Below the pieces are notes generated by a model. It did no database searches, had not been told where the DNA came from, and saw nothing but the letters and a program-made list of their open reading frames with translations. Positions 34,667 through 45,259 of a stretch of 64,000 nt of DNA are shown here, in pieces. Made by a program: the position numbers and the translations under genes. Location of the stretch: NCBI RefSeq assembly GCF_003719295.1, contig NZ_RFLW01000001.1:496001-560000 (forward strand). Direction: 5' to 3'. The stretch is from Haliea alexandrii (GTDB taxonomy: Bacteria; Pseudomonadota; Gammaproteobacteria; Pseudomonadales; Halieaceae). The number at the start of each line of letters is the position of its first letter. Position 1 is the stretch's first letter.

Positions 34667-35894
34667 GTTGCCGCCCTGTGATGTGGCGATCATCGGCGCG
34701 GGCATCGCCGGCACTGCGCTGGCGTTGGCGCTGTCTGGCCACGGGCTGCGCATCGTGCTGATTGAGGCGCAGGGCACCGAGCGCACCGCGCTGCCGGCGG
34801 CACTCTCCCTGGAGAGCTTCGATCCGCGCGTGGTCGCGCTCAACCCGCGCTCGCGGGGTGTGCTGCAGGGACTGGATGCCTGGCAGGCGGTTGCCGACTA
34901 CCGGCTGTGCGCTTACCGGCACATGACGGTGTGGGATGCCGAAGGGACCGGGGCCATTGATTTCGACAGCGCGGACGTGAATGTGGAGGCGCTCGGCTAT
35001 ATCGTGGAAAACCGGGCGCTGGTCGCGGCACTGCTGCACCGGCTGGCGGCCTGTGCCGATGTTCGGGTGCTGGCGCCGGAGTCCCTGGCTGGCTGCGAAC
35101 GCGGCGCGGAGGGCAGCATGGCGCTCACGCTCGCCTCCGGCGCGCGCCTGCGGTGTGGGCTGGTGGTGGCAGCGGATGGTGCGCTCTCCCGGGTGCGCGA
35201 GTTGCTCGCCTTCCGCACGCGGGAATGGGACTACGGGCATCACGCCATAGTTGCCACGGTGCAGGTAGAGCACCCTCACCAGGCAACGGCCTGGCAGCGC
35301 TTCCTGCCCAGCGGTCCGCTGGCTTTTCTGCCCTTGCCGTCCACCGCGTCCGCGCACTATTGCTCGATTGTCTGGTCGTTGCAGTCCGCGCGTGTCGAGG
35401 GCTTGCAGGCACTGGACGAGGCCGGATTCTGTGCCGCGCTGGAGCGGGCTTTTGAAGGTCGCCTGGGGCGGGTCCAGGCCTGTTCCCGGCGCTACGCTTT
35501 TCCGCTGCGTCAGCGCCACGCGGTCGATTACATCCAGCCGGGTGCGGTGCTGGTTGCCGATGCCGCGCACACCATCCATCCGCTCGCGGGGCAGGGCATT
35601 AACCTGGGTCTGCAGGACGTCGCGGTGCTGGTGGAAGAGCTGCTGCGCGCGGCGCAGCGCGGCGAACCGCTGGGCAGCGTGGAGGTGCTGCGCCGCTACC
35701 AGCGCCGGCGCAAGGGCGAAAACCTGGCCATGATGGCGGCCATGGATGGCTTCAAGCGACTGTTCGAGCAACCCGCACTGCCGCTGCGCTGGCTGCGCAA
35801 TGCCGGCCTGCGCGGCGTTGACCGTGCCGGCCCGCTGAAGCACCAGCTGATGCGCCAGGCAATGGGTCTAGGCGCCGCCAAAGCGATGCAATAG
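34659..35894 (+). CDS. ubiI: Ubiquinone-pathway FAD hydroxylase (UbiI/VisC type)
   Basis: 411 residues, paralogous to the preceding UbiH. CDVAIIGAGIAGTALALALSGHGL is the FAD-binding start, LVVAADGALSRVREL the DG motif and VADAAHTIHPLAGQGINLGLQD the C-terminal FAD contact. The ATG at 34659 lies within the end of ubiH. In E. coli the equivalent position holds ubiI (visC), the C5 hydroxylase. Specificity among UbiI, UbiF and related enzymes is hard to fix by eye, so the symbol rests largely on synteny. Confidence 0.88.
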   Translation: MTELPPCDVAIIGAGIAGTALALALSGHGLRIVLIEAQGTERTALPAALSLESFDPRVVALNPRSRGVLQGLDAWQAVADYRLCAYRHMTVWDAEGTGAIDFDSADVNVEALGYIVENRALVAALLHRLAACADVRVLAPESLAGCERGAEGSMALTLASGARLRCGLVVAADGALSRVRELLAFRTREWDYGHHAIVATVQVEHPHQATAWQRFLPSGPLAFLPLPSTASAHYCSIVWSLQSARVEGLQALDEAGFCAALERAFEGRLGRVQACSRRYAFPLRQRHAVDYIQPGAVLVADAAHTIHPLAGQGINLGLQDVAVLVEELLRAAQRGEPLGSVEVLRRYQRRRKGENLAMMAAMDGFKRLFEQPALPLRWLRNAGLRGVDRAGPLKHQLMRQAMGLGAAKAMQ

Positions 35895-36005
35895 CCCGCG
35901 CCACGCATCCTCTGCGCAGCGCAACACATTGTTTTTCGGAAGCCTCCCGGTAGAATGCGCGTTTCCCCGTCGGCCGTCGCCGATCACTGTACGAGAGGAT
36001 GCACC

Positions 36006-36395
36006 ATGAGCATGACCCCGAGTGAACTGAAGTATGCGAGCAGCCATGAGTGGGCGCGCCTGGAAGAAGATGGCACCGTCACCATCGGTATCAGTGACCA
36101 CGCACAGGAAGCGCTGGGCGATGTTGTGTTTGTCGAAGTGCCAGGCATTGGAGATCGCCTTGCTGCCGGCGATGAAGCCGGTGTGGTGGAGTCGGTCAAG
36201 GCCGCGTCCGACATTTATGCGCCGATCAGTGGCGAAGTCATCGCCGTCAATGAAGCCCTGGAAGATGAGCCGGAAACTGTGAATGCCGATCCCTACAACG
36301 ATGGCTGGTTTTTCCGCCTGCAACCGGACGACACCAGCGAGCTGGAGAAGTTGCTGAGCGCCGAGGACTACGCCAACCACTGTGCCGACGAGTGA
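36006..36395 (+). CDS. gcvH: Glycine cleavage system H protein
   Basis: Lipoylated carrier of the glycine cleavage complex. It is 129 residues, the standard length. [37 protein letters not shown] and [28 protein letters not shown] contain the lipoyl Lys of the ESVKAAS loop; [11 protein letters not shown] ends the fold. The ATG at 36006 has GAGAGG upstream. There is no gcvT or gcvP beside it, although in relatives these genes follow ubiI; they must be elsewhere if the system is complete. It overlaps rlmI by four bases. No glycine riboswitch is evident in the 111 bp upstream. Confidence 0.97.
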   Translation: MSMTPSELKYASSHEWARLEEDGTVTIGISDHAQEALGDVVFVEVPGIGDRLAAGDEAGVVESVKAASDIYAPISGEVIAVNEALEDEPETVNADPYNDGWFFRLQPDDTSELEKLLSAEDYANHCADE

Positions 36396-37591
36396 GTGCT
36401 GACCTGTTCCTGCGGACGGGTGCCGACCGGCGCCTGGCTGCGGGGCACCTCTGGGTATTCTCCAACGAAGTCGACGTTCAGCGCAGCCCGCTGCAATCCT
36501 TTGCCGCCGGCGATGTGGTTCAGGTGCGCCGGGCAGATGGCGCCCTGCTCGGTTCCGCTTACATGGAGCCCCAGTCGCTGATCTGCGCGCGCGTGTACGC
36601 GCACGGCCTGCAGCAGGCTCTGTCCGCCGACTGGCTTGCACCGCTGGTGGCGAGAGCCCTGGCCAGCCGCGAGGCGTTGCTGCCGGGTCAGTGTTACCGG
36701 CTGGTGTATGGAGATAGCGACGGTATCCCCGGTCTTGTGGTTGATCGTTTTGGCGCATACCTGGTTATGCAGTTTCACAATGCGGGCATTGAGCAACACG
36801 AGTCTGCGGTGATCGAGGCTTTGCGGCGTGTGCTGAACCCGGCGGGCATCCTGCTGCGCGCGGACAGCCGCAGCCGCCGCGAGCAGGGGCTGGTCGAACG
36901 GGTGGAGGTGGTGTTCGGCGAGGTGCCGGAGGTGGTGAAACTGCAGGAGAATGGTGTGGCATTCGCGGCGCCGGTATTGCAGGGGCAGAAAACGGGCTGG
37001 TTCTATGACCATCGCATGGCCCGTGCGCGGCTGCGCGACTACGCACCGGGCCAGCGCGTGCTGGATGTGTACAGCTATATCGGCGGCTGGGGTATTCAGG
37101 CGGCCGCCTGTGGCGCCAGCGAGGTGCTCTGCGTGGACAGTTCGGCAACGGCACTGGCAGGGGTTGCCGCCAATGCGCGCTTGAACGGGCTGGAGGACCG
37201 GGTTGCGGTACGTCAGGGGCAAGCGGCGGAGGTGCTGCAGACCTTGCGCAGCGAAGGCCAGCAGTTTGACCTGGTGATTGTCGACCCACCCGCCTTCATC
37301 CAGCGTCGCAAGGACATCAAAAAAGGCATCAAGGCCTACCAGCGCATCAACGAGCTTGGCCTGGCACTGCTCAGCCCTGGCGGGGTGCTGGTCTCCGCGT
37401 CCTGTTCCATGCATCTTTCGCGCGCCGATCTGGTGCTTGCGGTGCAGGGCGCGGCGCGTCGCAGCGGCTGTGAATTGCGCGTGCTGGAACAGGGCGGGCA
37501 GGGGCCGGATCACCCGGTACACCCACTCATCCCCGAAACTGATTACCTGAAATCGGTGTTTTCCCGGCGGCTTACGCCCGCAGGGATATAA
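36392..37591 (+). CDS. rlmI: 23S rRNA m5C methyltransferase (RlmI/YccW type)
   Basis: 399 residues. The N-terminal PUA-like domain (about 1-80: [17 protein letters not shown]) is followed by an EEHEE region and a Rossmann methyltransferase: [23 protein letters not shown] is motif [22 protein letters not shown] motif IV and [14 protein letters not shown] the motif with the catalytic Cys. This architecture matches RlmI, which methylates C1962 of 23S rRNA. The GTG start overlaps the gcvH stop. Its 3' end overlaps the convergent HAD phosphatase gene by 20 bp. Confidence 0.9.
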   Translation: MSADLFLRTGADRRLAAGHLWVFSNEVDVQRSPLQSFAAGDVVQVRRADGALLGSAYMEPQSLICARVYAHGLQQALSADWLAPLVARALASREALLPGQCYRLVYGDSDGIPGLVVDRFGAYLVMQFHNAGIEQHESAVIEALRRVLNPAGILLRADSRSRREQGLVERVEVVFGEVPEVVKLQENGVAFAAPVLQGQKTGWFYDHRMARARLRDYAPGQRVLDVYSYIGGWGIQAAACGASEVLCVDSSATALAGVAANARLNGLEDRVAVRQGQAAEVLQTLRSEGQQFDLVIVDPPAFIQRRKDIKKGIKAYQRINELGLALLSPGGVLVSASCSMHLSRADLVLAVQGAARRSGCELRVLEQGGQGPDHPVHPLIPETDYLKSVFSRRLTPAGI

Positions 37592-38228
37592 CCGGCCAGC
37601 CCTCAGCCACCGCGCGCGCCCGCAGTGTAGCGTCGGGGTCCACGGCCACCGCGAAATCGACACATTCCAGCAGCGGCAGATCGTTGTGGGAGTCGCTGTA
37701 GAACCAGCTCCCGGCCAGGTCCAGTTGTTTGTTATGCAGCCAGCCCTGCAGCCGCAGCACTTTGCCGTGATGGTATGACGGAATGCCGACGGGTTCACCG
37801 GTATAGCGGCCATCCACCAGTTCCGCGTCGCAGGCGAGCAGGTCATCGATGCCCAGGGCGTCGACGATAGGCCGCGTGATGAAGTGGTTGGTTGCCGTGA
37901 TCACCAGCAGGTGATGTCCCTGCTGTCGGTGGTTGGCGATGAGGTCGCGGGCGCGGGGCAGCATGATCGGTTCGATCTTTTCGCGCATGAATTGCCGGTG
38001 CAGCGGTGCCAGCTCTTCCGGTGAGCGCCCGGCGAGCGGGCCGAGTGCGAAGCGCAGGTAGGCGTCGATATCCAGCGTGCCTGCCTGGTAGTCCCGGTAA
38101 AAGCGCTCGTTCTCTCGGGCAAAGCTGTCGCTGTCCACCAGCCCCTGTTCGCACACGAATTGGCCCCACAAGTGGTCGCTGTCGCCGCTGATCAGGGTGT
38201 TGTCGAGGTCGAAAATGGCAAGTGTCAT
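37572..38228 (-). CDS. HAD-superfamily IB phosphatase (SerB-like; possible histidinol-phosphatase)
   Basis: 218 residues. AIFDLDNTLISGDSD is HAD motif I, with two Asp; LLVITATNHFITRPIV is motif II and WFYSDSHNDLPLLE the motif III/IV acidic pair. An all-helical cap (about 20-90) marks subclass IB. A close homologue sits beside rppH in Pseudomonas, where such proteins are annotated as an alternative histidinol-phosphatase; I infer that function only tentatively. It is divergent from rppH with a 109-bp shared upstream region. Confidence 0.87.
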   Translation of the reverse strand: MTLAIFDLDNTLISGDSDHLWGQFVCEQGLVDSDSFARENERFYRDYQAGTLDIDAYLRFALGPLAGRSPEELAPLHRQFMREKIEPIMLPRARDLIANHRQQGHHLLVITATNHFITRPIVDALGIDDLLACDAELVDGRYTGEPVGIPSYHHGKVLRLQGWLHNKQLDLAGSWFYSDSHNDLPLLECVDFAVAVDPDATLRARAVAEGWPVISLRA

Positions 38229-38337
38229 GGCGTGCTCCAGGCTGGCGCGAGGATAGCGTGGCCGGCCCGTAGAGTAAATTTCTCAGACACCGGAAAGTGT
38301 GGAACAATAGTCGGTCGCATAATAAGGATGGTATCCG

Positions 38338-38832
38338 GTGATCGATTCAGAGGGATTCAGGCCCAACGTTGGGATCATACTGGCCAACGATGCAGGTCAG
38401 CTCTTGTGGGCGCGCCGCATTGGTGGCCGCGACGCCTGGCAGTTTCCTCAGGGCGGCATCAACCGGGGTGAAACCCCCGAGGAGGCCCTTTATCGGGAGC
38501 TGCACGAAGAGGTTGGCCTCGCGCCCGAGGCGGTAAACGTGGTGGCCGCCACCCGCGGTTGGCTGCGCTACCGCCTGCCACGGCGTTTCGTGCGCAAAGA
38601 CCAGAACCCGCTGTGTATCGGCCAGAAACAGAAATGGTTTCTGCTGCATCTGCGCGCGACAGACGACGCCGTGTGCCTGAACGCCAATCAGAAGCCCGAG
38701 TTCGATCACTGGCAATGGGTGAGTTACTGGTACCCGTTGAACCAGGTAGTGGCCTTCAAGCGCGAAGTGTACCGGCGCGCCCTCAAGGAGTTGGCGCCGC
38801 CGCTGGCGCGACTCACGGATGTGCCTGGCTGA
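38338..38832 (+). CDS. rppH: RNA pyrophosphohydrolase
   Basis: Removes pyrophosphate from 5'-triphosphate mRNA ends and triggers RNase E decay. It is 164 residues. [17 protein letters not shown] is the typical start (here from GTG), and [23 protein letters not shown] is the Nudix box with its GX5EX7REUXEEXGU layout. [27 protein letters not shown] and the C-terminal [18 protein letters not shown] match RppH. AAGGATGG precedes the GTG. Its stop overlaps the ptsP start (TGATG), the usual rppH-ptsP pairing. Confidence 0.96.
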   Translation: MIDSEGFRPNVGIILANDAGQLLWARRIGGRDAWQFPQGGINRGETPEEALYRELHEEVGLAPEAVNVVAATRGWLRYRLPRRFVRKDQNPLCIGQKQKWFLLHLRATDDAVCLNANQKPEFDHWQWVSYWYPLNQVVAFKREVYRRALKELAPPLARLTDVPG

Positions 38833-41114
38833 TGGCGGCCATGATGCTGGAGACCCTGCGCAACATTGTGCAGGAGGTGAACGCTGCCGAAGGGCTCAAT
38901 GACGCGCTGCAGATCATCGTCAAACGGGTCCGTGATGCCATGGGCACCGAGGTCTGCAGCGTGTATATGCGTGATGAAGCCAGCGGACGTTTCGTGTTTC
39001 GCGCCACCGAGGGCCTGAACGCACTACAGGTGGGGGCGGCGAGCCTGGCCCCGGGTGAAGGCCTGGTCGGCCTGGTGGCCCAGCGCGAGGAGCCGGTCAA
39101 CCTCGAGAACGCCGAGAGCCACCCCAGCTTCCAGCTGCTGGAAGGCTTGGGTGAGGAACCCTTCCACGCCTTCCTCGGTGTACCCATTATCCACCAGCGC
39201 GATGTTCTCGGTGTGTTGATCATTCAGCAGGCCAAGCGGCGCCGGTTCGACGAAAGCGAAGAAGCTTTTCTGGTCACAATGTCGGCGCAGCTGGCGGCCG
39301 TGATCGCGCACGCCCGGGTTACCGGCGCGGTGCAGGAAGAACTGCTGGGTGGTGCTGCCGCCCCCGCGCGGATCAACGGTATCCCCGGCGCGCCGGGGGT
39401 GGCGATTGGCACGGCGGTGGTGGTTTCGCCGGTGGCCGACCTCTACGCCGTACCGCGCAAGACGGCCAGCAACCGGCGCCAGGAGCTGCGTGCGTTCAAG
39501 GCGGCACTCGCCAGCGTGCGCGCGGACATCCAGGGTGTCTCTGATAACCTGCGTGGCGAAATGAGCGCCGAGGATCACGCGCTGTTCGATGTGTACCTGG
39601 GCATTCTCGATGACTCCGCCATCGGTGGTGAGGTGGCGGGCCTGATCAAGGCCGGGCAGTGGGCCCAGGGGGCCTTGAGCGAGGTGATGATTCGTCATAT
39701 TCGTCATTTCGAACGCATGGAGCACAGTTACTTGCGCGAGCGTGCGGTGGACGTCAAGGATCTGGGTACGCGAGTACTCGCTTACCTGCAGGACGCCGCC
39801 CGCAATGAGCAGGCCGCTTACCCCGCGCACACCATTCTGGTGGGAGAGGAGCTGACAGCGTCCTCCCTCGGCGAGATACCCCGGGAGCAGTTGGCCGGGC
39901 TGATATCTGTGCGCGGTTCGGGCAATTCGCATGTGGCGATTCTTGCCCGCGCGATGGGTGTGCCCACCGTCATGGGCGCGGTCGATCTGCCCTATACCCG
40001 CCTGCAGGACCGGGAGCTGGTAGTTGACGGCTACAACGGCATTGTGCATCTGAACCCGCTGCCGGACGTGCGGGCGCGCTTCCAGGACGTGGTCGACCAG
40101 GACCAGGCCATGTCTCGGGACCTCGAGTCCCTGCGCGAGCTGCCCTGCGAAACCGTGGATGGCCACCGCCTGCCGCTCTGGGTCAACACTGGTCTGATGG
40201 CCGATGTCACGCGCTCGCTCGAGCAGGGGGCAGAGGGCGTCGGCCTCTACCGGACGGAAGTGCCGTTTCTTCTGCGTGACCGTTTCCCCAGTGAGGAAGA
40301 GCAGCGGCTGATCTACCGCGAGCAGCTTGCGGCCTTCGCGCCGCGCCCGGTGACCATGCGCACACTGGATATCGGCGGCGACAAGGCCCTGCCGTATTTT
40401 CCGATAGCCGAAGACAACCCCTTCCTGGGCTGGCGCGGCATTCGCGTGACGCTGGATCACCCGGAGATTTTCCTGGCCCAGGTGCGCGCCATGCTCAAGG
40501 CCAACGCAGGTTATGGGAACCTGCGCATCATGTTGCCCATGATCAGTAACATCGCGGAATTCGAAGAGGCGCTGGAGCTGATTCATCGCGGGCATCGGGA
40601 AATCGTGCAGGAAGGCACGGAGGTCGCCCTGCCCCCCATTGGTGTCATGGTCGAGGTGCCCTCGGCGGTTTACCAGGCGCGCGCCCTGGCGCGGCGTGCC
40701 GACTTCCTCTCGGTCGGCAGCAATGACCTCACGCAATACCTGCTGGCGGTGGATCGCAACAATGCGCGGGTTGCCGGCCTTTATCACGCCTATCATCCGG
40801 CGGTGCTACAGGCGCTCTGCATGGTGGCGGAAGCCGGCGCGGCAGAGGGCAAACCCGTGAGCATCTGCGGTGAGCTCGCCGGTGACCCCCTGGCCGCCGT
40901 ACTGTTGATGGCCATGGGTTACGGCGTGTTGTCGATGAATGCCACTGCGCTGCCGCGGGTGAAGAAGTCCCTGCGCAGCCTGACACACGCCGAGGCTCGT
41001 GAGTTGTTGGCCGAAGTGATGCTGCTGGAACACGCCGGAGCGGTGCAGTCGCGGCTACAGACCTTCATGGCGGCACACGGCCTGCAGCAGTTTATTCACG
41101 CCCCGCTTGGCTGA
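38832..41114 (+). CDS. ptsP: Phosphoenolpyruvate-protein phosphotransferase PtsP (EI-Ntr)
   Basis: First component of the nitrogen-related phosphotransfer system. It is 760 residues. A GAF domain lies at about 15-165 (LQIIVKRVRDAMGTEVCSVYMRDEASGRFVFRATEGL; LGVPIIHQRDVLGVLIIQQ). The EI part follows, with the phosphorylated His367 in RGSGNSHVAILARAMG and the PEP-binding barrel (TMRTLDIGGDKALPYF; SICGELAGDP with its active-site Cys). The ATG at 38832 overlaps the rppH stop; a second ATG at 41-43 bases into the frame's neighbourhood (38841) is also possible. It overlaps the convergent NRDE gene by 23 bp. Confidence 0.96.
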   Translation: MAAMMLETLRNIVQEVNAAEGLNDALQIIVKRVRDAMGTEVCSVYMRDEASGRFVFRATEGLNALQVGAASLAPGEGLVGLVAQREEPVNLENAESHPSFQLLEGLGEEPFHAFLGVPIIHQRDVLGVLIIQQAKRRRFDESEEAFLVTMSAQLAAVIAHARVTGAVQEELLGGAAAPARINGIPGAPGVAIGTAVVVSPVADLYAVPRKTASNRRQELRAFKAALASVRADIQGVSDNLRGEMSAEDHALFDVYLGILDDSAIGGEVAGLIKAGQWAQGALSEVMIRHIRHFERMEHSYLRERAVDVKDLGTRVLAYLQDAARNEQAAYPAHTILVGEELTASSLGEIPREQLAGLISVRGSGNSHVAILARAMGVPTVMGAVDLPYTRLQDRELVVDGYNGIVHLNPLPDVRARFQDVVDQDQAMSRDLESLRELPCETVDGHRLPLWVNTGLMADVTRSLEQGAEGVGLYRTEVPFLLRDRFPSEEEQRLIYREQLAAFAPRPVTMRTLDIGGDKALPYFPIAEDNPFLGWRGIRVTLDHPEIFLAQVRAMLKANAGYGNLRIMLPMISNIAEFEEALELIHRGHREIVQEGTEVALPPIGVMVEVPSAVYQARALARRADFLSVGSNDLTQYLLAVDRNNARVAGLYHAYHPAVLQALCMVAEAGAAEGKPVSICGELAGDPLAAVLLMAMGYGVLSMNATALPRVKKSLRSLTHAEARELLAEVMLLEHAGAVQSRLQTFMAAHGLQQFIHAPLG

Positions 41115-41898
41115 GCGTGACCGGGAACCGGTAGGCCTTGCACGCCGCCTGTTTTCCGGCGGGATCGAACTGGCATTCACGCCAATCAAGTAGGGCGCCA
41201 TCCTCATGATCCGGCCGTTGTAGCCACAACGTGGTACACGCCCGCGTGCCGTAGTCCGGGGTCACGATGAACTGTGCGGACAGACGGCGGTCCATGCGCG
41301 CCGCCTGCTCCGAGGGATGCAGCGCGTGCTCCGGCGCCAATTCGCGGTCAGACACCGTGGCCTGCAGTGTGTCGTGGTCAACGGTGCCGCTATCGACCAC
41401 CGCCGCCAGTCGCGAGCGTGCCCGCAACAGCTTGGGCCAGGGCGTATCCAGGCGCTCGTTGCTCAGGCCGTAAATGCCCGGCGACAGCGGCTTCGCGGAC
41501 TCCCCCGCGAGCCGGTTACTGTAGTACCAGAGCTCCTCACTGTCGCCGACCAGCAAGTTAAATCCCGCGTAGTCTTCCGCGGCCAGCGCCACTTGGCGCA
41601 GGTAGCCCTCGGCGGACAGGTCCGCCGCAAGAAAGTTGACCGCCAATTCTCCCCGGGAGCGCGCGGCGGGGGCGGTTTGCGCGGGGTCGCGAAAGTTGGT
41701 GACGGCGGCGAAGCGCCCGGTCTCTGTCACACCCATCCAGGTGCCGCCGGCCTCCAGGTCCCGCCCTGCCAACAGTGTGGGGTGATCGCTCCAGAATTCG
41801 GCAGCCGCCGTGGGGCGGTGATGGAATTCATCGCGGTTGGCCGCGAGCAGCAGCGGCGTGGCGGCGAGCACTTTCCAGCCGAGGACAATGAGGCACAT
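41092..41898 (-). CDS. NRDE (TANGO2) family protein
   Basis: 268 residues, beginning MCLIVLGWKVLAATPLLLAANRDEFHHRPTAAAEFW. Cys2 and the NRDE motif define the family. GTWMGVTETGRFAAVTNFRDP and YAGFNLLVGDSEELWYYSNR are further conserved segments. Homologues are Ntn-hydrolase-like; human TANGO2 is linked to heme or lipid handling, and the bacterial role is not established. Cys2 would be the N-terminal nucleophile after Met removal. The 3' end overlaps ptsP by 23 bp tail to tail; the promoter side faces lgt. Confidence 0.9.
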   Translation of the reverse strand: MCLIVLGWKVLAATPLLLAANRDEFHHRPTAAAEFWSDHPTLLAGRDLEAGGTWMGVTETGRFAAVTNFRDPAQTAPAARSRGELAVNFLAADLSAEGYLRQVALAAEDYAGFNLLVGDSEELWYYSNRLAGESAKPLSPGIYGLSNERLDTPWPKLLRARSRLAAVVDSGTVDHDTLQATVSDRELAPEHALHPSEQAARMDRRLSAQFIVTPDYGTRACTTLWLQRPDHEDGALLDWRECQFDPAGKQAACKAYRFPVTLSQAGRE

Positions 41899-42048
41899 GG
41901 TCACGCTTCCTTTGACAGCAGCGCTCATCCTGCCACCGGCAGTGAGAATTGTGAATCGCGCGCCGGTGCCGGATAATGCCCGCTCGCAGTGCGGAAGGTG
42001 GCGAAAGTCTACGCCGCGCAACGCGCCCTCGAGCAAGGACCGAATGCC

Positions 42049-42857
42049 ATGTTGCCCTATCCCGATATCGACCCCGTCGCCGTTTCTCTGGGCCCGATCC
42101 AGGTGCACTGGTATGGCCTGGCCTATCTGGCCGGGCTCGCCTTTGCCTGGTGGTTGGGCGTGCGGCGCAGCCGGCGCCCGGATGTACCGCTGTCGCGCGA
42201 GCAGGTGGATGACCTCATTTTTTTCAGCGCTCTCGGCGTCGTTCTCGGTGGACGCATCGGCTACGCTTTGTTTTACGGCGGTGAGCGCCTGCTGCAGGAC
42301 CCACTGTGGTTGTTGCAGGTCTGGCAGGGCGGTATGTCGTTCCACGGCGGCATGCTCGGTGTCATCATCGCGGTTGCCTGGTTTGCCCGCAGCCGCAATA
42401 TCGCTTTCGGTGCGGTGCTGGACCTGGCGGCGCTGCTGACTCCCATGGGGCTGGCCCTGGGTCGCCTGGGCAACTTTATCGGCCAGGAACTGTGGGGCCG
42501 ACCCACGGATGTGCCTTGGGCCATGGTGTTCCCGGCAGACCCGCTGCAACTGGCGCGGCACCCGTCGCAGCTCTACCAGTTCGCGCTCGAGGGGGTGCTG
42601 CTGTTTGTTGTACTGCTCCTGTTCAGCGCTCGTCCGCGTCCCATGTGGGCGACTTCCGGTTTGTTCGCCCTGGGTTACGGATGCCTGCGGTTTATCGCGG
42701 AATTCTTTCGCCAGCCGGATACGCACATCGGCTTTCAGGCCTTTGGCTGGCTTACGCGCGGGCAACTGTTGTGCCTGCCGATGATTGCGCTGGGGCTGTT
42801 CTTGTTGTGGTGGGCCTACCACCGGCAGGCGCCGGTGGGCGGCGGGAGGAAAATGGC

Positions 42858-42861
<4 letters not shown>
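42049..42861 (+). CDS. lgt: Prolipoprotein diacylglyceryl transferase
   Basis: Inner-membrane enzyme transferring diacylglycerol to the lipobox Cys of prolipoproteins. It is 270 residues with about seven hydrophobic segments. [14 protein letters not shown] at the N-terminus, [15 protein letters not shown], the Lgt signature [25 protein letters not shown] with its essential Arg, and [17 protein letters not shown] are all present. The ATG at 42049 has AAGGA upstream and avoids a 20-codon non-conserved extension. The stop overlaps the thyA ATG (ATGA). Lipoproteins in this window would depend on it. Confidence 0.97.
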
Positions 42862-43691
<830 letters not shown>

Positions 43692-43693
43692 CC

Positions 43694-44221
43694 ATGTCTG
43701 TGCGCATTGCCCTGATGGTCGCTGTGGCCGCGAACGGTGTCATTGGTCGCGACAATGCACTGCCCTGGCACCTGCCCGACGACCTGCAGTATTTCCGCCG
43801 TACCACGATGGGCAAACCGGTGGTGATGGGCCGCAAAACCTATGAGTCGATCGGGCGCCCGCTGCCCGGCAGGCCGAATATCGTCGTGACAAGGACCCCG
43901 GGCTGGCACGCCGCGGGTGTGGCGGTGACCGATACGGTGCCCGCTGCGCTCGCGCTCGGGCGCGAGCTGGCCCTGGCGGAGGGTGTGGAGGAGCTGGTGG
44001 TGATCGGTGGCGCCATGATTTATGCCGCAGCGCTACCACTTGCCCAGCGTCTTTATGTTACGGAAGTTCACGCGGATATCGACGGAGACACCTGGTTTGC
44101 GCCAGTTGACGCCGGGGAGTGGCGGGAAATCAGCCGCGAGGAGCGTCCAGCTACGGAAGACAATCCATACCCTTACGCGTTTGTCTGTTTAGAGCGCCGC
44201 GGGTCCGATTGTGACACTTAG
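43694..44221 (+). CDS. folA: Dihydrofolate reductase
   Basis: NADPH-dependent reduction of dihydrofolate to tetrahydrofolate. It is 175 residues. RIALMVAVAANGVIGRDNALPWHLPDDLQYFRRTTMGKPVVMGRKTYESIGRPLPGR contains the catalytic Asp of the LPDD segment and the NADPH-binding MGRKTYES. VIGGAMIYAAALPLAQRLYVTEVHADIDGDTWF completes the fold. It follows thyA by 2 bp, which makes functional sense because thymidylate synthase produces dihydrofolate. Confidence 0.97.
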   Translation: MSVRIALMVAVAANGVIGRDNALPWHLPDDLQYFRRTTMGKPVVMGRKTYESIGRPLPGRPNIVVTRTPGWHAAGVAVTDTVPAALALGRELALAEGVEELVVIGGAMIYAAALPLAQRLYVTEVHADIDGDTWFAPVDAGEWREISREERPATEDNPYPYAFVCLERRGSDCDT

Positions 44222-44470
44222 TTGACGCGAACAAACGTTACTTTGGGCTTTTTCCGCCGTTAAGTTTGTCACCTATCTACACGTTTATGAAAAATGGCCG
44301 CAGGACCGTGGTGGATTGATTGAAAATACCGGGGTATTGGGTTTAAATTCTTCACCTCGGTTTACCGTTACTTATTTTTTCACTATAAACGTAGCAGCAA
44401 CGTGGATAGCACAGCAGCACGCTATCTCGGCACTGAATCACTCTAGTTGGAAATAGGAAGCTCAATTCCC

Positions 44471-45259
44471 ATGACTATGCATCGATTGAAGAACGTATTG
44501 ATCGCTGCGCTTGTCGCAACGGGCACCCTCGCGGGTAGCGCAGCGGCAGTGCAAGCCAATACCCTCGACTCCGTTCTGGAGGTGGGGGAAGCCCGCAACG
44601 AGGCGGCGCGCAAGTCGCAGCAGAAAATCGACCGCCTGGCCGATGAGACGCGTGACCTCCTGTCCGACTACAAGTCGGTCATGAAGCAGGTTGACGGCCT
44701 CAAGGTCTACAACGCGCGTCTGCAACGCCAGATCGACAACCAGATGGCTCGCATCGCGGACATCGAAGAGTCGATCAATGAAGTCACCGTGATTCAGCGC
44801 CAGATGACCCCGCTGGTGATTCGCATGATTGACGGCCTGGAGCAGTTCATCGAACTGGATGTGCCGTTCAACCTCGAAGAGCGCCGCGAGCGCATTGCCT
44901 TCCTGCGCAGCAACGTGGATCGCTCCGACCTGACGGTTGCCGAGAAATTCCGTCAGGTGCTGGAAGCCTACAATATCGAGTTGCAGTACGGCCGTGGCTT
45001 TGACAGCTACAGTGCTGCTATCGACATCAACGGCACGACGCGCGATGTCGATTTCCTGCGCATTGGCCGCCTGGCGCTGGTTTACCAGACCACTGACGGC
45101 ACCGAGAGTGGCGTCTGGAACAAGGAAACGAGTAGCTGGGAGCCTCTGGATTCCGGTGACTACGCCAACGCCATCCGCAAGGGTGTGCGTATTGCCAAGC
45201 GTCAGGCCACTATCGAACTTCTCAACATGCCCGTTGCTGCACCGGAGGCTGGACAATGA
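44471..45259 (+). CDS. DUF3450 periplasmic coiled-coil protein of the TtpC/TonB cluster
   Basis: 262 residues with a Sec signal peptide (MTMHRLKNVLIAALVATGTLAGSAAAVQA). A long coiled coil (about 35-110: EARNEAARKSQQKIDRLADETRDLLSDYKSVMKQVDGLKVYNARLQRQIDNQMARI) precedes a mixed C-terminal domain (FLRIGRLALVYQTTDGTESGVWNKETSSWEPL). This DUF3450 family is found as first gene of TonB2/TtpC-type operons in Vibrio and many marine gammaproteobacteria. By context it is a periplasmic accessory to the energising complex; its exact role is unknown. The ATG at 44471 fits the signal peptide and has AGGAAG upstream. It overlaps ttpC (ATGA). Confidence 0.88.
   Translation: MTMHRLKNVLIAALVATGTLAGSAAAVQANTLDSVLEVGEARNEAARKSQQKIDRLADETRDLLSDYKSVMKQVDGLKVYNARLQRQIDNQMARIADIEESINEVTVIQRQMTPLVIRMIDGLEQFIELDVPFNLEERRERIAFLRSNVDRSDLTVAEKFRQVLEAYNIELQYGRGFDSYSAAIDINGTTRDVDFLRIGRLALVYQTTDGTESGVWNKETSSWEPLDSGDYANAIRKGVRIAKRQATIELLNMPVAAPEAGQ

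Noticed and set aside
35895-36005. Glycine riboswitch upstream of gcvH
   Set aside because: Only 111 bp are available and the conserved GGAGA/glycine aptamer features are not visible.
44222-44470. Fur box upstream of the TtpC/TonB operon
   Set aside because: The AT-rich 249-bp region was inspected for a GATAATGATAATCATTATC-like site and none was convincing.
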